The notes beneath the pieces are model-generated. The model did not search any database, was not told the origin of the DNA, and saw nothing but the letters and a program-made list of their open reading frames with translations. From assembly GCF_963678635.1 (NCBI RefSeq), contig NC_087065.1:34039679-34103678 (forward strand): DNA of 64,000 bases, in the 5' to 3' direction. The translations under genes were made by a program, and so were the position numbers. Source of the stretch: Symsagittifera roscoffensis (lineage: Eukaryota > Xenacoelomorpha > Acoela > Convolutidae). Positions 22,023-32,914 of this stretch are shown here, one piece after another (within the stretch, counting starts at the first letter, position 1; the number at the start of each line of letters is the position of its first letter).

Positions 22023-22674
22023 CTGCAATGAGACACATCTGAAGTGCCCAGTGTAGATTGACCATGTATCGGAATGCATTGTTTAGCTGTCTGGCGCTGA
22101 AAGGCACGTTGATGATCCCAATATTCCTTTTTCCACAAGTAGTCACCAGCCTAGGAGGCGCTGCCTGGACTGAGGCGATGGAGAAGGCCCTCCGAATACT
22201 GTCTGGAATGCTGAGGCGGCTGATGATGCTGTGCTTACGCGAAGGCGGGTCAGTGGGCGAAGGGGCCCCATGGTCGAACATTGAGAGTTTGGGGGGCAAC
22301 AGGTTGGCTGGACTGCTGCTGTTGTTGTTGAGGTTGTGAGTGATGCCACTGGTCCTCCTGCTGGTGTGCAAGTGATTGGACGGATGATGGGAATTACTGT
22401 TCGAAATGTAGTGCGGAGTAAAAATTGATGAGTGGGGTGAGCCATTGTTCTCGCTATTGTTGCTATTTGTACTGTTGTTGTTGTTGTTGTTGATATTGGT
22501 GCAACTGGTATTGCCGTGGTTTGGAACGTTGTTTACTAGCGGAGAAGAGGTCTGATTGTTCTGATAAGTTGGTCGGTAGTTTGAGTTGTTTGAAGCTGTT
22601 TCTGGTCCCAACAGATTCGCACAGGTGTTGTTGTTTGGAACGACGAGGTGATTGTTGTGATGCAGTTGCAATCT
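22023..22674 (-). CDS. Kir potassium channel, N-terminal cytoplasmic exon, Asn/Ser-rich
   Basis: This 652-bp exon, in phase 0, follows an acceptor AAAACTGTTTTCAG|AG and ends at the donor GCAG|GTAGCA with a phase-1 codon shared with the M1 exon. It encodes 217 residues. The first ~150 are a low-complexity Asn/Ser/His/Pro-rich stretch, then SRKHSIISRLSIPDSIRRAF and PPRLVTTCGKRNIGIINVPF, then SARQLNNAFRYMVNLHWALQ and MCLIA. The RLV...CGK.NI...NVP segment is the N-terminal Kir signature preceding the slide helix. Usual Kir N-termini are about 60-80 residues, so this one is clearly extended. No Met is obvious at the exon start, so translation begins either in an upstream exon or, if the acceptor is not used, at an internal Met such as that in KLSMFDHG. 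Frames on the other strand here are shadows. Confidence 0.88.
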
Positions 22675-24530
22675 CTGAAAACAGTTTTCCACAGTTAGAC
22701 AACATACCACTTAGTTTCGAGCTGCTTCGTTCATTTTCAAGCTCAACAGAAAAAGCATCATTATTGTGGCACAAAACTCAAATCATATATTCAATTAGCC
22801 AATTGTTCCTTGGTATTTAGATATGAAATAGTTATAGAAATAAATATCGAGCCTGTTTTCAAAACTATTGTTTAAAAATTTATATTTAGCAGACATAGCT
22901 TCAGCCTTGTCTAACACATACAGTCCACTAGTAAATCCACAAAAGCATCCTTTAAAAGCAACTAAAAATTAACCTTTTTAAATTTTTCCATAGGAATTCG
23001 AAGACAGTAAAATATTGCAGTAAAACTCCAACTTAAAACACTTCACGAAACCGTAATAATTTTCTTTTGAAAATTTAAAAGGCGGCTGATTAAATATGTT
23101 GACAATTCTTTTGCAATAAGTAAATGGTTTTCGATAGTCTTCATTCAAAAGGGGTATAAGGCCAATTATAAATTCAAGCAGTTTTGCTGTAGAAAAAAAG
23201 CGAGAGATTCAATTCTAAACCTGCTTTACAGTCGCTTTGTTCGCAAACAATAAAAATGAGATTTTTTTGAAACATATACAAAATTTGCCTCTCGATCATA
23301 ACAAGATAATCTTATGATAATTCCTGCTTTACGGCGGAGGAAAAAAGCAGTGACTTGACTTGTAATGGGAGAAAAAAGGAAAAGGCACTGTATTACTAAA
23401 AAACACTCCGACACGGAAGCCGTCCAACTTCAATTTTTAATAATAAGCCAGGACGAATTAAAAAAACGGCCAGAAAATAACAGCAAATGCAATCGCACAC
23501 GTATGGGGATAGTAAATATTTACGTTTCACTTTCCACTTTATATCCAGCTGCCATGTAAAATCTGGGAAATGGTTATGCGCTACAACAAGTTTGATCGAA
23601 AAATAAAGTTGTATGTGCGCTTGACGTGAAAAAATACTAGAAGCTGCAGGTTCGGTGGTGTCGAATTAAAGCTCCGAATTAATAGCCTTCAGTCTGAATG
23701 AGTTTCGCACTGGCGACCGCTTCTGAGAGCATAAAGCACCATAAAGCGGATTGAGGCTGCGGCTGATCCTATTCAGACACTATACCACTCTATCTGGTCT
23801 GTGTCTGATAGTGTTGTGGTGAGAATGGGGTCACTTATATCATTGACCGGCATTTGAGATGTTGTAAAGCAAGCAGCAATCAAATTAAAACGCGGTAATT
23901 GGGTCTGTCACTATTCCGAAATGTCAGCGGAACAAAAACCCCTGCCGTTCAACCATGCTACCATCAGCTTCAATTAGATATGGTTAAGCTAAATTCACAT
24001 AAATTTCACTCAACCCTACAGTGATTACTTCAGTTTTATTGAATTTCGCTAAATGTTCCACAAAGATTCCGATAGTTTATGTGTAAAGCAGTAGCTCGTT
24101 GTTTAAATAAGTAATTTTCAAACAGCGAAGCATATTTTGACACTGTTAACTCAATTTTCCAAAATGGCTTTTACTTGCCGCCTTGTCTGAATTCCATTAA
24201 GCTCCCCCGAGAGTAAAAAATAAACTATGAAAAGGATAAGACGAAGAAACCTTAAAAATTCGGCCAGAAGTAAGCGACAAAATTTGTGAAGTTCAAAAAA
24301 ACTTGATTTAGCGCACCACCAAAATAACCGTCCAATGGGAGAATTTCTTTGTCATGATCGCATCTTTGTTTCAATTTATCCATATTCCGCCATCGAATGG
24401 ATTTCATCAAGTTTGTTTGCGATATGAAATTAGAAATATAGAAAATAGGAGAGCGTACGATCCATGAATCCATGAGCGCGTTTATTTTATTTCAGTTCAA
24501 TCTTACTCATATTTATATAAGGAAGCGAAA
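22675..24530. other. No recognisable gene; possible Kir 5' region
   Basis: AT-rich with one more balanced block at 23690-23890 containing CACTATACCACTCTATC and an inverted partner GATAGTG. It could hold an upstream Kir exon or the promoter, but I cannot identify either. Confidence 0.35.
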
Positions 24531-24539
24531 ACAGAGATT

Positions 24540-26230
24540 GAATCACAATTCAACTTAAAACTGATATTAACTGTAAAACCTTTCCACATGAGAAACCAAG
24601 CTTCGTGTCACAATTGACACGAAAATATACAAATTTTTCAAAAATAAACAGAAAAATGTCGGTCACACGCGAATGAAAGCCGGTTGCTGTGCAAGTAGCA
24701 CAGAATGTTCCGACCAGTCTTAAAAAATACATTTTTTTTAACTTGGTGTCACTTTTTTCCTGCATGTTGTGATAAAAAGATCTGAAGGAAAAAATAGAAC
24801 TTATGCATATTTCAGAGTCATAATAAAATAGGTCAATTGAAAAACAATTTTTGAAGAAAATTGACTAGAAAAACGAAAAAAAAAAAATGCGCTAAAACGC
24901 CAAAAACTACCTTTATTTTGAGTAAATCCAGGTTTTCACGGCTTAAATTATGCTTAAGTATGCTATTGTAAGCCTACACGGTCACCTTATTGGCTCGAAA
25001 TTAGACCAAAAATCAAAAATTACAAACCAGTTTTTCTCAACACTGAAAAAATTCTCGAAATTTTTAAATGTCGTTCGAATCACGACTGATAGGGCTTTAA
25101 TATTATATATCACTCAACCCAGTCCGATCTTTATTAGTGGTACCTGATTTTGCTGGAAAACAAAAAAAACTGAAACACCCGAATACAAAGCTTCTCCTCA
25201 ATTTCAATGGTCGGAACATCAAAGACAGCTAGTTGCAGAGCAGAAACACGGGAAGTTATCACCGCAAAAATAAAACTTTTTTGCAAATTGAAGTTTTCCA
25301 TTTGTGCAACTATAAGCGGATTTGAGCTGAAAACTTAAAATAAGTAAATTTGATGATGAGTGTAGAATAAGCTTATTCGACATCGGTTTGTTGCAAAAAA
25401 AAATTAGCCAAAAAAAATCAAAAAATGTTTTTACTAAGGTTTTTTTGCGGTGAAGAGGGCGCTAAAAAACTTCAAACACCAAATTTCCAGTAAAATTAAA
25501 ACTTATATCTAATTTCTTCATTAAAAAATACACAACCGCTTTAATTTTTGAAATTTGACCAAAAATCAAAATAAAGTGAACTCCTTTTTCTCAATTGTCT
25601 AAATAGGGTTCGAATCACGACTGCAAGCGCTTTGATATGATATATCGCTCGATCCATTCCGCAGATTATTTGTGGTACCTGGTTTTGCGTGGAAAACAAA
25701 AAAACTTAACAAGGATAGCCGGTTACTGTGCAAGTAGCACAGAATGTTCCGAACCACAGCCTTAAAAATTACAATTTTTTTTTACATATTCGTGTCAATT
25801 TTTTCTGCATGTTGTTATAAAAAAATCAACACGCAAAAAAGACATAACTTAGGCGTCTTGAGAGTCATAGTAAAACATCTCAATTGGAAAACAATGTTTG
25901 AAAAACAGGGACAAAAAAAACAAAAAAAATTTAAAAAAATTTCAAAAACTAAGATTTCACGGCTGAAATTAAGCTTAAATAAGCTATTGTAAGCATATAC
26001 GGTCACCTTATTAGCTCGAAATTCGACAAATCACGACTGAAAGGGCTTTACTATATATCATTCAATCCAGTCCGATGAATATTTGTGGCACCTGATTTTG
26101 CGTGGAAAAAAAAAGAAAAAAACTGAAACAACCGAATGCAAAAATCCTCCCCATTTTCAATGGTCGGAACAAAAACAACCGAATACAAAGTTCCTTCCCA
26201 ATTTCAGTGATCGGAACAAGAAGCATAATT
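24540..26230 (+). repeat. Dispersed family B cluster
   Basis: Repeated blocks: GGTTGCTGTGCAAGTAGCAC then AGAATGTTCCGA (24685, 25718); TTTTTTCTGCATGTTGT (24755, 25800); CGAATCACGACTG with GGGCTTTAATATTATATATC (25077, 25612, 26030); TGGTACCTGATTTTGCTGG-like (25137, 25675, 26090). At least three successive diverged units occur. Isolated relatives occur at 5310-5400, 30800-30960, 32500-32690, 39270-40080 and 52300-52340. Confidence 0.7.
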
Positions 26231-26499
26231 TACAGTAGCGATTTGGAGCCAGTTTAGTTTCCATTAGCTTGAACTGCAATAGCCTTCTGTGTACCCTGGT
26301 CCTTGCACTCAACAATTTTTTTGCCTTTGCTACAGCCCAGTACCGTGCTTTTGCTTGTTTAGATCAGTATACAAAACCACCATTTTCAGCGGTCTGTACA
26401 AATCAGGCCTATCAACTAAAAGCACATGCAAAACGTGTCTCTCGTTGGCATCTTATCCTTTTCTATTTGATGGGAGTATTTTTATTTTAAAAGGTTAAC

Positions 26500-27540
26500 T
26501 ACAAACGGGGCCCTTTCGTTTAGTTATGGTCAGAGCACATGCGGGATAGAGCCATACCAGCGTTATAAGAAAGCATATATATCAGCAAACTAAGATTGGT
26601 ATCAATGAAGTCATTTATCAGCATTAAACGCATCGTTGTAATGTTAATTTATCATAGCGATCCTTCCTCTACAACAGCGCTCATAGAGTTGTCGATAAAT
26701 TGAACTTTGCGCAGTGATCTGCATCCCCTTAAACGTAATAGAGCTCCCGAGGAGCGCTATTCTTATTTTAGTTCTCATGTAGTTTATCGATTCTGAGTAG
26801 CTTTCTTGTCTTTTTTCACTTAGTTGTTAGGCTAAACGCTGCATCGTCGGAAGGGCAGTTGGAGCAGCACCAACGGTGCGTCTGAAAATCAGCGGGCAGA
26901 AGCTACTCTGCTCTACGTTTAAAATTCTTTGCTGATATTTGGAGTTCTTTAGCGTTTCGTGATATTTGTATGCTTCTTCATGCAGTTTTTGCGATGTTTC
27001 GGCATGAGGTTGAAACCTTTCATGTCAAAGAAAACACGGCTAAATCGCGAACCCCAGAATTCGTTCACTTTAATGTCAAGTCGTGCCTCATCTTGGGTTG
27101 TAGTTGAATTATGGACAAAGCTTTTGCCTTGCAACGGCTGAAGTTTCGGCTCAATCCCGACGTCATGGCAAACCTCGTTCATGAGGTTGGCGAATGTGGC
27201 TCTAATTTCATTGTGTCTTATGTGAATGTAACCGCCCTTTGCACAGTGTAGGGCTTGGGTTAGGTTAAAATTTGCACCACATGCACATGTGATTGGTTTT
27301 GTTTTCAGTTCCTATCCGTATCTTAAGTAAATACCATCTCTGAATTCTGATTTATTCAGGTTGAAATTGTATCTGCTGAGTGGTAAGGCATTGAGCCAGT
27401 TAGAGGCTCCCTTTTAAGCGGCCAGGTCGATTGCGTATTTATCAATTTCATTTGAGGAGTTGATAAGGGTTGTTTTACCCTCGTCAAATGTATTACTATC
27501 ATAAAAGGTATCAATCACATTTGATGGTAGTAATTACAAA
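26500..27540 (-). pseudogene. 3' fragment of RT element with zinc and nuclease-like C-terminal module
   Basis: Reading the minus strand from 27540 gives a decayed but continuous protein: GASNWLNALPLSRYNFNLNK, SEFRDGIYLRYG, then a CxC...HxxxC module (TCACGANFNLTQALHCAKGG, YIHIRHNE), then MNEVCHDVGIEPKLQPLQGK, DEARLDIKVNEFW and FSRVFFDMKGFN. Frame is kept over 78 codons at 26949-27182 and is broken elsewhere. D...D-L/I and FFD-x-K resemble a PD-(D/E)xK nuclease, and CxC-H-C followed by such a nuclease is the C-terminal layout of R2-like non-LTR elements (established). Assigning this element to that group is inference. The RT domain itself is missing here but is present in the relative at 33455-35480. 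Confidence 0.6.
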
Positions 27541-27950
27541 ATAGGCGATAGTTGATATTAATTTCATTAGTAATTGGAAAAGAGTTTTTAAAGAAAAATG
27601 ACTAGGAAAACGTAAAAAATTCAGAAAAAATTAAGACAATGTTTTTAAACTTTTTAGCAGAAACTAAATTTTGAAGTGTTTGATTCTCAAATTGGCGCTA
27701 GTCAACTCTCAAAAATAATTTTACTCAAGTAAAATTTAGTTTTCACGGCATTAATTAGGCATAAATAAGCGCATTGTTACAAAAGATATTGTGCTGGTCT
27801 TTCAAAAACTTTTTGATTGAATGTGTTACTCAACCTCAAATTACTCATTTTAAAAATTATTGAATCAATAAGAAAAACTACTTGCCGACATAATCACAAC
27901 ATGCAACCAATAAAATACTGAAAGTTTTTGATAATTATTCAATTAAATAG
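27541..27950. other. AT-rich spacer
   Basis: Weak family B-like traces (CATTGTTACAAAAGATATT; TTTCACGGCATTAATTAGGC). No gene seen. Confidence 0.3.
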
Positions 27951-27961
27951 TTACACAATTC

Positions 27962-29143
27962 TTGGAATTTGTTGAAAAAATTTACAAATGTATTGATGCC
28001 AATGAAAATTTCTGTTCTGTATATTTTGACATTCAAAAGATTTTTGACTCTGGGTCACAAAAACACTTGCTGAACAAGCTGTCTTCTTTTGGTTTTGACG
28101 AGAATATTATCATGTTAATTTCATCTTATCTTTCCAATCGCTCACAAAGAGTACGTATTAACAATATTCTATCTTACAAAGGTTACATCTCTAGCGGTGT
28201 ACCACAAGGAAGCGTTTTAGGACCAATTTTATTCCTTATTTATATTAATGACCTCCCGGATGTTGTCAGGTATTCCTCACCGTCTTTATTTGCTGATGAC
28301 CTGAAACTGATTTCTCGAGACAACTGTCATGACAATTTTCAGTCTGATGTAGAGACCTGGGCAACCCAAAACAGTCTTGATTTTCATCCAGACAAAACTA
28401 AATTCATTTCAAACAATAGCTTTATTTTCAACCTTTATCTTAACGGGTCAGAAATATGCTCTGTTGATCATATCAAAGACTTGGGTAATTATATCTCGCC
28501 TACTTTGTCTCGGAATTACCATGTTTCTGTGAAACTTGGTAAAGCCACAAAGTGTTTTCATTATTTAAAGCGTGAAGTTCCTTTCAACTCACCTGTTAAA
28601 ACTAAGCTTCAAATGTACATTTCTTGTGTGAGGTCCATTTTACTTTATAACTCTTGTATTTGGTACCCAAATTTATCAAAGCCACGTGATTTGGAAAAAT
28701 TCCAGAAAAAGGCAGTAAAGTGGATAATTGGTTCCACTAATTATACTGACAGTCTTGTGATGTTAAACATACTGCCTATTTGCTATCAAATTATTTTTAC
28801 TGATTGTCTTCTCTTCTTCAAACTGTTACATAACTGTTATGACTTCGATATTAATGACTATGTTACTGTTAGTGAACCGAGACCGGGTAACAGATCCAGT
28901 CAGAGAATGGTATTCTCTGTACCTCTTACCCGCAAATTCTGTTCCCTTGGGAGCTTTTTCCAAAGAACAATTCATAGCGTCAATAGTGTTTTAGCAAAAG
29001 TCAACATCAACTCTACAACTACAGTCTCACAAACCAAGACTCTACTCTTCAATTTCCTTAAACAGCAACTTCAATCAACCTTCAATCTCGACAATCCATG
29101 CACTTTCTTCATCAAATGCCGTTGCAACACATGTCGTTCCTGA
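27962..29143 (+). CDS. Non-LTR retrotransposon reverse transcriptase, 5'-truncated (CR1/L2-like)
   Basis: An intact 393-codon frame covers the RT palm from just before motif A to the C-terminus. Motif B is GVPQGSVLGPILFLIYINDL, the catalytic box is FADD, then WATQNSLDFHPDKTKF and DHIKDLGNYI; the thumb region follows (RSILLYNSCIWYPNL, EKFQKKAVKWIIG). It ends ...KCRCNTCRS. Motif A is altered: YFDIQKIFDSGS where the family has D..KAFD. Fingers motifs, endonuclease and ORF1 are missing, and no Met of certain function exists (the listed start is just the first ATG). It makes cDNA by target-primed reverse transcription in intact relatives. Downstream lie AATAAA and a (CTT)n tail, as expected of L2/CR1-type 3' ends. 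Likely dead on arrival but relatively young, given the lack of stops. Confidence 0.9.
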   Translation: MEFVEKIYKCIDANENFCSVYFDIQKIFDSGSQKHLLNKLSSFGFDENIIMLISSYLSNRSQRVRINNILSYKGYISSGVPQGSVLGPILFLIYINDLPDVVRYSSPSLFADDLKLISRDNCHDNFQSDVETWATQNSLDFHPDKTKFISNNSFIFNLYLNGSEICSVDHIKDLGNYISPTLSRNYHVSVKLGKATKCFHYLKREVPFNSPVKTKLQMYISCVRSILLYNSCIWYPNLSKPRDLEKFQKKAVKWIIGSTNYTDSLVMLNILPICYQIIFTDCLLFFKLLHNCYDFDINDYVTVSEPRPGNRSSQRMVFSVPLTRKFCSLGSFFQRTIHSVNSVLAKVNINSTTTVSQTKTLLFNFLKQQLQSTFNLDNPCTFFIKCRCNTCRS

Positions 29144-29260
29144 ACATTAACAATTTAACTCAAAGCTTGAATTACGCAAACTCAAAATTTCACTTTTATA
29201 TGTAGTATCATTCACTAATAAAGTCTCTTCTTCTTCTTCTTCTTCTTCTTCTTCTTCTAT
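29144..29260 (+). repeat. 3' tail of the RT element with AATAAA and (CTT)n
   Basis: A short UTR, then AATAAAGTC and about eleven CTT units (29225-29258). This marks the 3' end of the element at 27962. Confidence 0.85.
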
Positions 29261-29394
29261 TCAGTCACATTGTAACAAAAATTACTACACTAGTGTCGCA
29301 GCTTATTTTTGAGTTCAATCGATGAAGACAAACAAATGATATTAGTAAACTAGTAAATAAAAAAAATGATCCGATGGTTGAGTTGGAGCCCGAG

Positions 29395-29630
29395 TCGAGA
29401 TTTTTCACCTAATTTGAAGCAAGATTTGAGCGGTTTGAGCGGTTTTTTTTAGACAATTACGCTCAAAATCTTGCTTCAAAATGAGCGGTTTGAGCGGTTT
29501 TTGAACGGTTTATCTAAAAAAAAACCGCCCCAAAACCGCGCAAGATTTGAACGGTTTTGAGCGGTTTTTCTGGATAAATCGCTCAAAACCGCTCAAATTT
29601 TGCGCGGTCTTTGAGCGAGATCTCGACCCG
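29395..29630. repeat. GAGCGGTTT hairpin-rich minisatellite
   Basis: Many direct and inverted copies of GAGCGGTTT/AAACCGCTC, with AAGATTTGAACGG and TTGCGCGG, able to form nested hairpins. Copy 2 lies at 31228-31320 and flanks the second unit of the tandem duplication. Confidence 0.8.
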
Positions 29631-29911
29631 GGAGTTGTTCTTTACCTTTCCAACCTCAATCATACAATCCTTCTTTCAAATAAACTATAGATATAGATAT
29701 GAACTTCCTGTAATACATTGTTCACTGGTGAATAAAACAAACACGAACTTTGCTAAGAAGGAGGGTCAATTAAAATGGGGCCTTCCGTCATGCGACGGTA
29801 CGTGCACAGGTTGGATAGGTCCGTACCAACGCTATATAAAAACATCGACATAATTTTATGAATAAACCAAGCCGATCTTAATGCATCCAGAGAAATGTCA
29901 ATTAAAATCTA

Positions 29912-30381
29912 GGTACTACTATGATAGAGTGGTCCCTTGAAAATAACCAGATCCCTTGAGAATAAGACACTTAGAGCTCTCAAATCGTTTACTAGTTATA
30001 ATTACGCCTTTCAGAAAGATGTCGCAGTTTATTTTTAAACCAATTTCATATTTTGTTACCTCTTAAAACCTCCCCCTCAACATTTTAAGGTTGAAAATTT
30101 AAAAAAAAACGCCAATAGTGGGTTTTGATGTCAAATAAGTCAACCCAATTATATGGTTGTTGAACCGTAAAATAAAGTAAAGCGAGCAATTTTCAATATA
30201 AAAAACAATAGTGATTACAACTTCCAATCTGAAAACTTTTTTGGCTCAACATATTTTGCAAGATTTTTGAAATGAATAATTTATACACATATTAGTTTTC
30301 AAAATTATAACATGCGAAATGCATGCGGGACCTGTTTATCATAGTTGCTTTTTCGAGGGACCACTCTATCATAGTAGTACC
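29912..30381. mobile_element. MITE with 27-bp TIR, copy 1
   Basis: Termini AGGTACTACTATGATAGAGT (left) and ACTCTATCATAGTAGTACCT (right) are perfect inverts that continue into GGTCCCT on both sides. No frame inside. Flanking AATCT on both sides is a candidate 5-bp target duplication. It interrupts the RT-element 3' fragment. Confidence 0.8.
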
Positions 30382-30600
30382 TAATCTACCCTCCTCGACT
30401 ATAGCACAGATAGAATTGTCTATGATGGATGTAATTTTAAGTTTTTTGCACCCTCTAAGGCAGAGGATTGCACACCTCAGAAGTGCAAATCTTATTTTTG
30501 TTCTTATAAAGTTTGTTGTATCCGAGTATGATTAGTTACGTTTTTCGCTTAGTTTCTCTGCTAGTTTCTGGAAGGTTAGATTTTACGGTTCCGAAAAGTT
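30382..30600 (-). pseudogene. RT-element 3' fragment (copy 1)
   Basis: Minus-strand reading gives KLAEKRN, TNFIRTKIRFALLRCAILCL, RGCKKLK and IIDNSICAIVEEGRLGT in shifted frames, the extreme C-terminus of the same element family as 26500-27540, which has diverged counterparts (RISALLGSSI). Degenerate. Confidence 0.5.
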
Positions 30601-31227
30601 TCGGACCGTTTTGAAGAAAAAAATCAGCACTTCGTCAATTCAAAATCAGCAATTCAAAGTGAAATGTAAATTGCTGAAACAAAAATTAGCTGAAATCGAT
30701 TTATAACAAAGATCATAACAGCTGGTCATTAAAAAAAAACCAACGGGCAGCTAGAAAACATAGTGACTCAATGTCACCGACAAAAAATTTCAATTCTGTT
30801 CAATTTTTTTTTAACTGAGGTTTGAATCATGACTAAAAAGTCTTTTAAATGATTGATCACTCGACCCATTCCGATGAATATTTGTGGTTCTTAATGGTGC
30901 GTGGAATAGAAAACCAAAAAGGTGAAAACTTAAACACACCCGAGTACAAGACTCTGACCAATTTCAAACAATCAGAACAAACTTATTGTAACAGTTAAGT
31001 AATAAATGAACCGATGTTGAAGGGATATTGTTGTGATAATTAGCCTAATTGTTGTGATCTCTCCGTCTGGCGTCTAGGCGAGTGAATCTTTCTGACGCAT
31101 CTAGACGTACGAAGGAGTGAGCAAAATATTTCAAACCAGCTCTAGTAAAACATTTAATTCACTCTTACCGCGACGCCACACTACAAGAACTGGAACCGAA
31201 CAGTTTTACTTTAAAAAATAAACCGAC

Positions 31228-31325
31228 TAAAAACCGCGCAAGATTTGAACGGTTTTGAGCGGTTTATCTAAAAAAACCGCTCAAAAACCGTTCAAATCTT
31301 GCGCGGTTTTTAAGCGGGATCTCGA
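31228..31325. repeat. GAGCGGTTT hairpin-rich minisatellite, second copy
   Basis: Same motif set as 29395-29630 but shorter; located exactly at the junction of the two duplicated units. Confidence 0.8.
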
Positions 31326-31610
31326 CCCGGGAGTTGTTCTTTACCTTTCCAACCTCAATCATACAATTCTTCTTTCAAATAAACTATAGATATAGATACG
31401 AACTTCCTGTAATACATTGTTCACTGGTGAATAAAACAAACACGAACTTTGCTAAGAAGGAGGGTCAATTAAAATGGGCCCTTCCGTCATGCGACGGTAC
31501 GTGCACAGGTTGGATAGGTCCGTACCAACGCTATATAAATACATCGACATAATTTTATGAATAAACCAAGCCGATCTTAATGCATCCAGAGAAATGTCAA
31601 TTAAAATCTA

Positions 31611-32082
31611 GGTACTACTATGATAGAGTGGTCCCTTGAAAATAACCAGATCCCTTGAGAATAAGACACTAAGAGCTCTCAAATCGTTTACTAATTATGA
31701 TTACGCCTTTCAGAAGGATGTCGCAGTTTATTTTTAAACAAACTTCATATTTTGTTACCTCTTAAAACCTCCCCCTCAACATTTTAAGGTTGAAAATTTA
31801 AAAAAAAAAACGCCAATAGTGGGTTTTGATGTCAAATAAGTCAACCCAATTATATGGTTGTTGAACCGTAAAATAAAGTAAAAGCGAGCAAATTTCAATA
31901 TAAAAAACAATAGTGATTACAATTTCCAATCTGAAAAGTTTTTGGCTCAACATATTTTGCAAGATTTTTGAAATGAATAATTTATACACAAATTAGTTTT
32001 CAAAATTATAACATGCGAAATGCATGCGTGACCTGTCTATCATAGTTGCTATTTCGAGGGACCACTCTATCATAGTAGTACC
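31611..32082. mobile_element. MITE with 27-bp TIR, copy 2
   Basis: Same MITE as 29912-30381, carried along by the tandem duplication rather than an independent insertion, since its flanks are identical. Confidence 0.8.
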
Positions 32083-32300
32083 TAATCTACCCTCCTCGAC
32101 TATAGCACAGATAGAATTGTCTATGTTGGATGTAATTTTAAGTTTTTTTGCACCCTCTAAGGCAGAGGATTGCACACCTCAGAAGTGCAAATCTTATTTT
32201 TGTTCTTATAAAGTTTGTTGTATCCGAGTATGATTAGTTACGTTTTTCGCTTAGTTTCTCTGCTAGTTTCTGGAAAGTTAGATTTTACGGTTCCGAAAAG
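32083..32300 (-). pseudogene. RT-element 3' fragment (copy 2)
   Basis: Same C-terminal remnant as 30382-30600, in the second duplicated unit; one reading frame shows SNIDNSICAIVEEGRLGT. Confidence 0.5.
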
Positions 32301-32914
32301 TTTCGGACCGTTTTGAAGAAAAAAATCAGCACTTCGTCAATTCAAAATCAGCAATTCAAACGAAATGTAAATTGCTGAAACAAAATTTAGCTGAAATCGA
32401 TTTATAACAAAGATCATAACAGCTGGTCATTAAAAAAAAACCAACGGGCAGCTAGAAAACACAGTGACTCAATGTCACCGACAAAAAATTTCAAACCTGT
32501 TCATTTTTTTTTAACTGAGGTTTGAATCATGACTAAAAAGTCTTTTATATGATTGATCACTCGACCCATTCCGATGAATATTTGTGGTTCTTAATGGTGC
32601 GTGGAATAGAAAACCAAAAAGGTGAAAACTTAAACACACCCGAGTACAAGATTCTGACCAATTTCAAACAATCAGAACAAACTTATTGTAACAGTTAAGT
32701 AATAAATGAACCGATGTTTAAGGGATATTGTTGTGATAATTAGCCTAATTGTTGTGATCTCTCCATCTGGCGTCTAGGCGAGTGAATCTTTCTGACGCAT
32801 CTAGACGTACGAAAGAGTGAGCAAATTGTTTCAAACCAGCTCTAGTAAAACATTTAATTCACTATTACCGCGGCGCCACACTACAAGAACTGGAACCAAA
32901 CAGTTTTACTTTAC

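Larger units (their letters stand above)
29531..31215 (+). repeat. 1.7-kb tandem duplication, unit 1
   Basis: Colinear with 31230-32914 at a constant offset of about 1,699 bp (for example TCTCGACCCGGGAGTTG at 29621 and 31320; CAGCTCTAGTAAAACATTTA near 31139 and 32838). Differences are scattered single bases and a few indels, so the duplication is recent. Unit content: GAGCGGTTT hairpins, a MITE inside an RT-element 3' fragment, and a family B segment. Confidence 0.93.
31230..32914 (+). repeat. 1.7-kb tandem duplication, unit 2
   Basis: Second unit. It ends CAGTTTTACTTTACAAACC, after which similarity to unit 1 stops. The short open frames in both units (72-80 codons) are non-coding coincidences shared because the DNA is duplicated. 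Confidence 0.93.

Noticed and set aside
22058-22820. Several 78-103 codon frames on both strands over the Kir N-terminal exon
   Set aside because: Shadows of the Asn-rich coding exon in other frames; the CAA/TTG repeats keep several frames open.
29611-29853. 80- and 72-codon frames duplicated at 29611 and 31334
   Set aside because: Identical because the DNA is tandemly duplicated; they run antisense to the RT-element 3' relic and have no family signal.
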